Notes under the pieces: generated by a model | What the model was told of the DNA's origin: nothing | Databases searched by the model: none | What the model saw: only the letters and a program-made list of their open reading frames with translations | Shown here: piece after piece, positions 1 to 8,864 of the stretch | How positions within the stretch are numbered: the stretch's first letter is position 1 | Layout: each line of letters starts with the position of its first letter | NCBI RefSeq assembly: GCF_014898815.1 | Contig: NW_026515503.1 | Span: 181,915 to 245,914, forward strand | Direction: 5' to 3' | Length of the DNA: 64,000 nucleotides | From: Panonychus citri | Taxonomy: Eukaryota > Arthropoda > Arachnida > Trombidiformes > Tetranychidae | Translations under genes and position numbers: made by a program

Positions 1-2528
1 AGATAACAACAAACGATCCTTATCCAATACCTAGAGTCGAAGATACTTTAGATATTTTGAAGGTTGTATCAAGTTCTCATCGCTAGACGTTGCTGCGATG
101 TATTGGCATATAAAGATGAAAGAAGAAGATCAATCTAAAACTGCCTTTGTTGTTTCTCAAGGACTATTCGAATTTTCGAATGCCATTTGGACTGAAGAAT
201 GCCCCGGCCACTGCTGTTAGAACAATGAATCGTGTTCTTGCTGGTTTGAATAATGTAAATTGTTACATTTACTTCGACGATATTTTAGTGTTTGGAAAAA
301 CAGAAGATGAACATGATGAAAACTTAAGAAAAGTTTTGCAACGATTACGAGAAAACAACATTAAATTGAGACGTGAAAAATGTAGATTTGGTGTTGATAA
401 CATTGACTATTTAGGCTACAATATTTCGGTGAATGGAATATCGCCAAGTGAAGCCAATGTTGCTACTGTGATTGCGTTCTCAGAACCAAGAAATGTCACT
501 GACATTAGAAGTTTTGTTGGATTGTGTTCCTATTTTAGACGATTTATCCCAAAGTTCAGTGAAGTAGCTCGTCCACTACATGTTTTGCTGAAGGATAAAG
601 CAAAATTCGTTTGGACTGAAGTGGAACAAAAAGCATTTGATAATTTGAAATTAGCTATTACGTCGAAACCGGTCTTAGCTTGTTTTAAAACTGAAGGTGA
701 AGTAGAACTTCATACTGATGCTTGTGATTATGGGATCGGTGCTGTTATGTACCAACGAAATGATGATAACGAACTGAAACCTGTTTGTTATATCTCACGA
801 ACATTGAGTCCTGCCGAAAAGAATTATGGTGTTACAGAGAAAGAATGTCTTGCGATTGTTTGGAGTATCATCAAATTGCGACATTATCTCTTTCAAAGAA
901 AGTTTAGTGTAATAACTGACCACTGTGGATTGTGTTGGTTCATGACTTCTAAGAAGTTAACGCCGAGATTAACTCGCTGGAGTTTGAAAATGCAAGAATT
1001 TGAATTCGATGTAAAATACAAATCAGGAAAGTTACATGGTGACGCTGATTGTGTATCCCGTTATCCATTACCGAGAGATGAAGACGATAACGAAGAAAAC
1101 GACGATGAATGTTTTGTATCAAGTGTTGATATAAAAGAAAGTGAGTTCTTAGAACTACAAAGAAGTGACCCGTTTGTGATGAAAATAAGATCATTATTTG
1201 ATAATGAATCCATTTCCAAAAGGAAAAAGAAACGATTGAACAAAAGATTTGTTCTTGTTGAAGATTTGTTATATCGTAAAAGAGGTAAAGAACTACTTCC
1301 TTACATTCCATTGCCATTAAGAAAAAGAGTCATGAAAGAAGCTCATGAAGAAGGACACTTGGGTATGAATAAAGTTTCTCAGAAACTCAAGCAACAAATG
1401 TTCTGGCCGAAAATGGATCACGATATAAACGATTTCATTAAAAGATGTGATGCTTGTCAGAAAAGAAAACCGTATATGAAATCTAACCAAGGTTTCATGA
1501 TACCAATTAAACGACCTGACAGAATCTTTCAAGAAATTTCCCTTGACTTAGCTGAATTCTCAAGAAGTGGAGAAGGATATAAGTATGTATTGGCGATAAA
1601 TGATCGATTATCAAAATTTGCTGTGTCTGTACCGTTGAAAACAATCACTAGTTTGGATGTGATAACTGCGTTAGTGAGTAATTGGTTCTATAGATTTGGT
1701 TTACCTGAAGTTTTGATCACTGATCGAGGAACTAATCTAACCTCTGAAGAGTTCAAGGAATTCTTAGAATTCTATGGAGTTGAACATAGAACAACTACTC
1801 CATATCATCCACAATCTGATGGACAAACTGAAAGATTTAATTCTTACTTGGGAACAAGTATATCGATATTGACTAAAGGAGAACCAAAGAATTGGCCTTC
1901 TTACCTTGATCAAGTTATGTTTGCTTACAACACTACCCCTCATCGATCAACAAAATTTTCACCGTTTTATTTAGTTCATGGTATCGAAGCACGATCACCA
2001 TGGCAAGGAAAATTAAAACTGGTACCGAAGATAAGTGAAAGATCTAAGATCGAAGATGATTTATCAAATCGTGATAAAGTTAGAGAAAAAGCAAAAGAAA
2101 ACATTGAGATGGCTCAAGAAAAATCAAAATCTTATTATGATAAGAAAATGATCGAACCAAAATATGCTGTTGGAGATTTGGTTTGTGTTACTCAACCGAT
2201 ACTCAAGAAAGGAATTTCAAAGAAATTCATGGAACGATACCGAGGTCCCTATAAGATCAATCGAAAATTTAATGATGTTAATTATGAATTAATTAACTTG
2301 GATGGACCTATTAAAGTGATTGATTGTCATGTAAAAAGAATGAAACCTTATCATGCTGACTTGGATGAAACAATTCAAGAGAGAAATTCATCAACTCAGT
2401 TGATTAAGAAGAAACGAAAAGTTAAAATCAGGAAATTTGATTCAGAATCTGAAGATGAAAATCAAGAAATCATCTTAGATGAAACTGTACCTCGAGATAT
2501 AATTTTGGATATCTTTGACAGTGATTAA
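1..2528 (+). CDS. pol: pol polyprotein (RT, RNase H, integrase) of element A, 5'-truncated
   Basis: This is the polymerase/integrase polyprotein that would copy the element's RNA and insert the cDNA. Reading begins at base 3. Residues below are numbered from the long open stretch starting at 147. RT has the YFDD active-site box (residues 42-45) followed by ILVFG. RNase H has the HTDAC aspartate near 191 and the TEKE glutamate near 231-233. Integrase follows with an HHCC zinc finger (HEEGH ... CDAC), then the catalytic D (SLDLAEF), D (TDRGTN) and E (QSDGQTERFN). The N-terminal part of RT is out of frame between about 62 and 178: one base is lost, then one gained, so the frame returns. The C-terminal tail is Lys/Glu-rich and no chromodomain is seen. 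The copy is inactive as written unless the two shifts are sequence errors. Confidence 0.93.
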
Positions 2529-3070
2529 ATTGCTGTTAATTTAAACTAAGTTTAAATCATTACTCGTTTTCCCTGTGTAATGAATTGGGACTATTATTAT
2601 TTTTTTGGTAACAAACTTTTCTAATTTTCGTAAAATTTAATGGGACAATCCCTATGAAAAATTTAATGGGACAATCCCTATGGAAAATTTAATTGGGACA
2701 TTTTAATAATTAAATCAATGGGATCAATTGTCATCAATCAATTATGCTAATTGACACCTACACCAGAGTCGCCACTGTCCAACCATAACAACCGTTGTTA
2801 AGAGCCATTGGTGAAACTAAGTTTCCTTTTCCTTAATTGATTAATTGTGTTACTTGACTTGTTGAACTTAGTTCATTTTTCTAATTCATTTTCTATTGAA
2901 AATTGTGTTTGAACTCAGTTCATTTATCAACTAATTAATTTTGTTAATCAATTAACCTTCATTGTGTTGAACTTAGTTCAAGTTTTGTTTATTTTCTATT
3001 GAAAATTTTGAGTGAATTTAGTCAATTGTTGATCATCTAATTTCTGTGTTGAACTCAGTTCATATTCATC
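2529..3070 (+). other. Inter-ORF leader of element A with clustered palindromes
   Basis: No ORF is supported between the pol stop and the next ATG. The stretch holds six CTNAG-core palindromes (2539-2557, 2813-2825, 2863-2875, 2910-2922, 2967-2981, 3050-3062) and one with a different core (2786-2800). The segment near 2866-2925 is partly repeated near 2970-3030: both copies have a palindrome followed by ATTTTCTATTGAAAATT. The last palindrome ends eight bases before the ATG at 3071. It could be a promoter, a splice-acceptor region for a subgenomic RNA, or a structured leader. The sequence alone does not decide. Confidence 0.6.
2639..2700 (+). repeat. Short tandem repeat, about 30-bp unit, roughly two copies
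   Basis: The phrase AATGGGACAATCCCTATG is repeated after about 31 bases, each copy followed by a run of A and ATTT. A third partial unit (AATTGGGACA) follows. The repeat lies just after pol in element A. Confidence 0.8.
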
Positions 3071-3526
3071 ATGTATCGATTACGACCAGAAGACTTGGAA
3101 TGGAATCCAGTTCCTATTAGAAATGATCCAATTGATGCTCTTATTGATTCTCAAGATGGAGAAGTGGAAATTTTACATGTTGCTGTTCCACCGAATCCTC
3201 GAACTCAACCGACAATCTCTGAATGGGTTTCGAACAATGCTGTTGAAACGACCTCTAAACTGAATGAACTTAGTTCAGATTCTTTCATTGATCAAGAGAC
3301 AATCAAAGATTATGAATGTTGTATTTGTTGTAATCTCGCTAAACGACCAATGATTTGTTCTAATTGCAATTGTCTCATGTGTTCTCATCCATGTCTTCGA
3401 GCTTACAAAGAATCTGATGGATCTCGTTTTCCATGTCCATTGAAATGTAGTCGAATCAATATTCGATTCATTCCTTTACCGAAAGAAGGAGGAAGAAAGA
3501 ATTGGAAAACGTTTGAGATCTATTGA
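3071..3526 (+). CDS. Element A accessory ORF, part 1: RING-like zinc finger
   Basis: A 151-residue frame starting with ATG right after a palindrome. Residues 1-80 are acidic and probably disordered. Residues 83-126 form a cysteine cluster of RING type: C83/C84-I-C86/C87, C96-x2-C99, C101-x2-C104, C108 and C122-x3-C126. The usual RING histidine is not obvious; S-H-P-C carries a histidine just before C108. RING fingers typically recruit E2 enzymes for ubiquitin transfer. That activity is inference here. The frame overlaps the next ORF by 14 bases in another phase. The RING is immediately followed there by TRAF-type fingers, so the two were probably one protein before a one-base change near 3500-3513, or are joined by a programmed shift. 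This is not an env: no signal peptide or membrane segment is visible. Confidence 0.75.
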   Translation: MYRLRPEDLEWNPVPIRNDPIDALIDSQDGEVEILHVAVPPNPRTQPTISEWVSNNAVETTSKLNELSSDSFIDQETIKDYECCICCNLAKRPMICSNCNCLMCSHPCLRAYKESDGSRFPCPLKCSRINIRFIPLPKEGGRKNWKTFEIY

Positions 3527-4133
3527 CCCTTTGCTATTTTGCCCTGATTGTCAAGAAAGAGTAGCCGCTCGATATTATTCTCATCATGTTAATCGATGTA
3601 GAATGAATCCAGAATTTTGTCTTCACTGTAATATGTTGATCTCAGATCAAAGGCATAAACGAACTGATTGTGTTAAGAAGTTCAGAGAACTAGAAGATAG
3701 TAAAAGACGAAAGCAAAGTGATGAACTTAGTTCATTGAAATCAGAGATTAATTTTCTCCGAGAAAAGATCAAGAAATTGGAAATCAAACCAATCACTTCA
3801 TGTCATTCAAATAATATCCGAAGTGCCGTCGATCATAAAATCCCGAGAACTAAGTTCGCTGTTACTTATGGAGATAGAAAAATCAGAATCGCTGGAATCG
3901 ATTTGAATGAAACTGGTGCTACCTTAAGAAACGCAATTGAAACAAGATTGGGATGCAAAGTTGGACCTATTTTGAGATTCGATCACACAGTTATCAAAGA
4001 TGATAAGAAATTAAAGCAACACCAACTTTGCTACAAACCGACCGAACTTGTGGCCTTACCAATCAATCGCCCTGTTGAAGATGGTCGAATTCTGAACATC
4101 GATATCACTGGCCGTCAAGAGGAATTAGTCTAA
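3513..4133 (+). CDS. Element A accessory ORF, part 2: TRAF-type fingers, coiled coil, ubiquitin-like fold
   Basis: A 206-residue frame. Two zinc fingers of TRAF/SIAH type are visible: C10-x2-C13 ... H24/H25 ... C29, and C36-x2-C39-x8-H48-x4-C53. A charged amphipathic segment at about 57-92 looks like a coiled coil. Residues 113-183 resemble a ubiquitin-like beta-grasp: an opening strand FAVTYGDRKIRIAG, a helix LRNAIETRLG, then ILRFDHTVIKDDKKL and LCYKPTELVAL. These match the order of strand, helix and 'LIFAGKxLxD' loop in ubiquitin-like proteins. No terminal GlyGly is present, so it is not a conjugated tag. With the preceding RING frame it makes a RING-TRAF-coil-UBL arrangement like that of host E3 ligases. 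The UBL call is by eye and moderate in confidence. Confidence 0.72.
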   Translation: MRSIDPLLFCPDCQERVAARYYSHHVNRCRMNPEFCLHCNMLISDQRHKRTDCVKKFRELEDSKRRKQSDELSSLKSEINFLREKIKKLEIKPITSCHSNNIRSAVDHKIPRTKFAVTYGDRKIRIAGIDLNETGATLRNAIETRLGCKVGPILRFDHTVIKDDKKLKQHQLCYKPTELVALPINRPVEDGRILNIDITGRQEELV

Positions 4134-4137
4134 TTTC

Positions 4138-4149
4138 AGAAGGGGAGGA
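4138..4149 (+). other. Polypurine tract of element A
   Basis: AGAAGGGGAGGA lies immediately before the TGTTG that opens the LTR. A purine run in this place primes plus-strand DNA synthesis in LTR retrotransposons. Confidence 0.8.
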
Positions 4150-4704
4150 TGTTGTGTAATTTTGTAACAACCCCTTTTCTTTTAACTTAGTTACAATCAC
4201 TGTTGATGTTGTTGCAACTTAGTTGCTTGTTTCCTTTCTCACCTTCTTGACCTCTCACTCCTCTTCCTTTTCATGGTATAAATACCTTCTAATTGATTGT
4301 TTAATTAAGTAGTACTGAAGGTCCTAAACTAAGTTTAGTGTCAATCTATTGTTTGTGAATCTCTCATTGGGATTGTCTCTCTTCCTCTCATTAAGATTGT
4401 CCTTCTCAGAAGGTTAAGTTTCTACCCCACACATTGTATCTAATTGTGAATCAATTAACACTTAAAGTCTCGTCTTGAACTATTGTTATATTAATTAGTG
4501 ACTAATTGTAATTGACCCAAACTCGTATTTGAGACTGTGATTAAAGTCCATTTATTAATCCCCAAGAAAATCAACTTAGTCGTGTCTAGAGCCTATTTTG
4601 CCTTTTTGTCTCCATGTTGGATTTTGCCAATATTGTAGCCAGATTGTGACAACTAAGTTGTCGAGTGTTGCTAAAATTATAATCGGTCATTATTTTATCT
4701 AACA
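4150..4704 (+). repeat. 3' LTR of element A
   Basis: Begins TGTTGTGTAA directly after the polypurine tract and is inferred to end at AACA (4701-4704), giving TGTT/AACA inverted ends. It holds a TATA box and five CTNAG-core palindromes (4183-4193, 4214-4226, 4324-4338, 4401-4413, 4648-4662). The partner LTR is outside the window, so the 3' edge is provisional. Confidence 0.7.
4277..4284 (+). promoter_or_regulatory. TATA box in element A LTR
   Basis: TATAAATA sits about 128 bases into the LTR, where a U3 promoter is expected. The same sequence in the missing 5' LTR would drive the genomic RNA. Confidence 0.6.
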
Positions 4705-5385
4705 AATGGAATATCTGTTGAAATAGAAGAATCAAAGGAAAAAAGAGTAAAAAGTTTTAACCCTGAATGGCCTTTCGAATAGAATGAAAAATGATGAGAA
4801 AATTTATCAAAATTTTTCGCTGAATTTATCATGAGAGTGAGAGAGATATAAAAAAGAGAGCGAATAAAAAATCCAAAGAGAGTTTGGAGAAAAAAAACAG
4901 AACCAAAAGTTTTTTCTCTTCAATCTCTATGAATACCATTATTCATTTTGAACAATCATTTATTACATTCGTAATGTCCACAGCCCTGAAACCTAATATC
5001 GTGAGAGTAAATGAGCAAATAAGGACGTCAACGACGAGTTCACTTGAGAGGAAAAAAGCTAACGATTCTGACGATAATTGCTTGATGGGAAAAGGAATAA
5101 GAAGAAATTCATATTCAATTAATAGAGCGATTTTACTTTCGATCATCATGAAATTGAGGTGATTACGTTGAGATATTTACAGAACGATTTTATATATAAA
5201 TATATTATCGATTAATTTTTATACGAATCATGCTGAGTAAATAATAGAAAAGAGATTAGCCTGATAACAGATATGTATTTATATTGTTAACACGAATTCG
5301 GGTTATTGAGGAAAATATATTCTAACCAGAATTTTCTGTTTTTCAATTTCCATTTTCAATGTTAGATAATATTTTTGGTTAGAAC

Positions 5386-5388
<3 letters not shown>

Positions 5389-5426
<38 letters not shown>
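5389..5426. repeat. (TC)n microsatellite
   Basis: An uninterrupted TC dinucleotide run of about 38 bases. Confidence 0.97.
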
Positions 5427-5431
<5 letters not shown>

Positions 5432-5942
5432 TTCTGGTTTCCTTTATCACTGGGTAAGAAGCTATTCGATACTATTGTTGATTCTGTTTTCTCGGTGGTT
5501 TCATCTTGAGGTTACATACAAAGTTTATTTGTTCACAACAATAAACACACCAAATGTTTGTGTTAGTTTTTTTTCATTTCGAATGTTGAATTTGGAGAAA
5601 AAAAAGTTCTACCAATTTTCGCAACAAGGTCATGGTGGTAATGAAAATACTACACAGCTATTTCCAAGAGTAAACCATACCAAGTAAACTATCAAATATC
5701 TGAGATTGAGAGATCTGGGTGAAAGTGTAAAGCCATGGGTCAAGGGGAAGGGAGAAAATTCATTTTAGTTGAGCATTTGAAAAGAATCAATGATTTCAAT
5801 ATTTATTGGTAGCCAATGGAAAATGATAATAATGAAAAAAGAGAGAAATAGAAACGAGAGAAATAAATAGACAAATGAGTCAACTGATGTGTAAACATGA
5901 AGGTAAAAGGTTGATCGAAGGATAAAGATGAGAATATGTGAG

Positions 5943-5951
5943 ACACACACA

Positions 5952-6047
<96 letters not shown>
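5943..6047. repeat. Compound (AC)n(AG)n microsatellite
   Basis: About 27 bases of AC repeat switch without a break into about 79 bases of AG repeat. Long Leu-Ser or Arg-Glu frames through it are artefacts. Confidence 0.98.
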
Positions 6048-6050
<3 letters not shown>

Positions 6051-7995
6051 AGTGAGAAACATGAACCTGAAATTTCAGGGAGAGTATTAGTAATAGTTGG
6101 AGAGGGAAAATTCAGAAAACCGGAACAAAGATTCAACTGATTCATTAAAAACGTTAAGGTTAATCTTAAACCTTAACCCATTGATTGTCGTCGTGTAATA
6201 ACAACAATCAACTGTTCAATGAGTTTATTGTAATAATAATAATAATAATAACATGAGATGATGATTACAGGGAATACTGAAGATATATAAAGATGATAAC
6301 AATAGTAATAACCATGAGTTTCAAATGGAGCATAGGATTGAGGATAATAGGACAATAGATTGTGATAATAGTTGATATAAAATTGGATTTTGAAGATGAA
6401 GAAAAAAATAATCGTTTTCTGTTTTTATTTTTTCATCTTCTTCTTTTTTCGTTACTGTTTTCCCACCGGTGGGTAATATACACACTCTCTCAACTCATAC
6501 ACTTCTATTGATTGCAATTTAAACATTACACTTTGATTTATCAGCCTTTTTTTTCAACAATTGAACATTATATTGTGATCATTATCATGATTATTGTGTA
6601 AGGGATTTGAAAACTTTTATTTTCATGTTTTATCGTTACAATTAACATTGATTATTACATGATTACCGAAAGTGACAATTAGATTGACAATTTTACAGCT
6701 ATTTAGATCATTAATAATCATAATTAACGGTAAAAACATTAAAGCAATTAAATGAGTGTTTGTTTACTTGCTCATAATGATAATCTGAATAATTTTACTG
6801 GTAATGAATTTAATTGCAAAATGTAATTAACTTTATCATAAAACTTTCGCTGATTGATTAAATTTGATCAAATTTAATCTATTAAGTAAATAAGGTTATA
6901 ACTATTACTCTGTCTGATGATTAACTTGATTGTAATTTAAGTGATACCATATACAAGATAACCATGAGAGGTTAAATCTAAACTTTGAATGAATAGAGGA
7001 TTAGATTAGATTAGATTAGATTAACATGGAAACAAACTAAGACTGGAATACAAATGAATTTGTTATCATCTATTGATGATATTGTTCAGCTGATCGAGTT
7101 AAGGGTTCAATTCTTGGTTCGATAACTTTCATCAAGGTGGAAATTTTCTCACTCTTCTTTTTACACCTTCATGTTCATGCCCATCGGAATTTCATCATGA
7201 GGTGGATAAAAAAAGAGTGAAACTCTGCGCTCGATAGTGAAAGAGAAAGTAAAAGTAAAGAGGGTGATAGCAAGGAAGAGAGAGATGAAGATGAAGATGA
7301 AGATGACTTGTAAATCGTAACGAATTGAAATCATCCTCTTCCTCTCTGTCCACCCAAATCATGTTACCAAGATAATGGAGTTATTTTCCTCTCTCATTGG
7401 GAGGGTCCGTGGTGATTCCCTGGTTAAAGGATGATAACAATGATGATGATGATAACGGTATATAAGTCATTCTATTATTTTATTTTTCCATTTCACATCA
7501 ACATCATCTTTTCATCTTCATTTCTCATCGTTTTTTCTCGTTGCTTTTTTTCCACTTTTTTCTTTTTATTTCATTCTTCTTTTTCTTCTTACAATGAAAA
7601 CAAGAATTTTTCGCTCTTCATCTTCATCTTTGTACAGATAAAAAGGAAATGGATAACCTTTTATATCTTACATAGACTTTTCCTCTAACTCACCATCTAC
7701 TCACTGGAACTTATCTGATCGATATCTCCATTCTTCTTTTCTGAGTCTCTTTTTTCAATCGGTATTTACAGTTGAACAGTAACATTCTCATTGGCCACAT
7801 TTAGAATTGAGTATTATTATTGCACACAAAATGAAAAAGAGAGGAAAGAATATCATCTCTTTTTTTCTTTTTCATCTTCGAAATTCAGTTTAATGTTGTA
7901 ATCGATTTCTCATGTTTTTTTCTCCAACGTTTTTCCCCTATGACTGACCTCAGTTAATCAGTTATCCTTTCATTACTCAATTGTCCACTACTCAC

Positions 7996-7998
<3 letters not shown>

Positions 7999-8044
<46 letters not shown>
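7999..8044. repeat. (TC)n microsatellite
   Basis: An uninterrupted TC run of about 46 bases. Confidence 0.97.
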
Positions 8045-8048
<4 letters not shown>

Positions 8049-8646
8049 AACTTTGTTTCTTTTCATTAATAATAACAATAGCGATAACAATATAACGACT
8101 CAAGTAAAAATATCTACTGATCTAATTGCATTCTTTGATTCCAATACTTCTGAGATATTGATGATTTTAATCAAATTTCCTGATAAATCATCATTCCAAT
8201 CAAAGTTGCATATCTCGATTGTTGAATATATTATTTAATATTCAATCTTTATTTATCTTTTCTGTCTTATCATCAATTCCTAATTCATTTAGAAATCAGA
8301 AGCATGGAAAAGTTTAAATGGTCACTTTTCTTGTGTACTTGTGTGTTGATGGATTAAATTAAATTAAACATGATTCCTATTGATTGCTCAACTGGTCAAT
8401 CTATTATTTAGTTAGTTAACCATAGTTACAATTATATTTACATGGTAATTTATTAATCATGTTAAGTCGTCATAATGAGTGTCCAAGAGTTCAGGAAATC
8501 AATGGTAAAAGGATAACCATTGAAACATTATTCCAACTAACAAAATAAACCGAATCATGTACTGAATCGTCAACTGAATATCATAATTATTATATTTTTT
8601 CTCAGTTGATTTAATTATCGTTCTTATGTGTAAATGATTGACTTAC

Positions 8647-8864
8647 CGTTTCGTCAGTTATTTGTTTGATTCTGCACTTGAGAAATGTTGATTTTCCTAA
8701 CTGTGCAGTTACATTTCTGTCTTCCGGAAGTGTATCAAAATAAGGTTTATACAAGGGGTTAGTCCAATGGACAATTGGCCTAGATGGTGGTTCACTTCCT
8801 TGAAGAACTTCAATCCCAGGGAATTGTCTTTCATTTCTTTCAATTTGATTAATTCCATCAGAAT
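8647..8864 (-). CDS. DPR/DIP-like immunoglobulin-superfamily gene, one internal exon
   Basis: The exon is bounded on the minus strand by an acceptor (TACTCTCAG before 8864) and a GTAAGT donor (8646-8641). It encodes 72 residues plus two bases. The C-terminal half begins an Ig V-set domain: PYFDTLPEDRNVTAQLGKS, then TFLKCRI with the B-strand cysteine. This matches the start of the first Ig domain in DPR (defective proboscis extension response) neuronal adhesion proteins, whose next exon normally supplies the C-strand tryptophan. DPRs are membrane-anchored cell-surface receptors that pair with DIPs in synaptic wiring. The flanking exons were not found. The signal-peptide exon should lie rightward, possibly beyond element B, because DPR genes often have very long introns. 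Confidence 0.75.

Larger units (their letters stand above)
1..4704 (+). mobile_element. Ty3/gypsy-like LTR retrotransposon, 3' portion (element A)
   Basis: The window opens inside reverse transcriptase. Then follow RNase H and integrase, a 540-base inter-ORF region, an extra zinc-finger/ubiquitin-like ORF pair, a polypurine tract and a presumed 3' LTR. Domain order RT-RNase H-IN is that of Ty3/gypsy (Metaviridae). The gag, protease and 5' LTR lie beyond the left edge, so neither the target duplication nor LTR age can be read. The element differs clearly from B and C in pol and LTR sequence. It contains many CTNAG-centred palindromes (see findings). The right boundary is inferred from a TGTT...AACA pair of LTR ends. 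Confidence 0.9.
4705..8646. other. Non-coding DNA with microsatellites
   Basis: No convincing exon was found on either strand. The open frames here come from CT, AC/AG, ATA and GATTA repeats or are short and without family features. A small (GATTA)5 run lies at 6999-7023 and an (ATA)n run near 6231-6251. It may be intron of the DPR-like gene whose exon lies at 8647-8864 on the minus strand, since the next exon of that gene would be to the left. Confidence 0.5.

Noticed and set aside
949..1532. Minus-strand frames opposite pol of element A
   Set aside because: Antisense shadows of the RNase H/integrase coding frame without family features.
5765..6145. Leu/Ser-rich and Arg/Glu-rich frames of 60-126 residues
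   Set aside because: Translated AC/AG microsatellite only.
6999..7023. (GATTA)5 run considered as a telomere-like repeat
   Set aside because: The unit is not TTAGG and the run is only five copies; an ordinary short tandem repeat.
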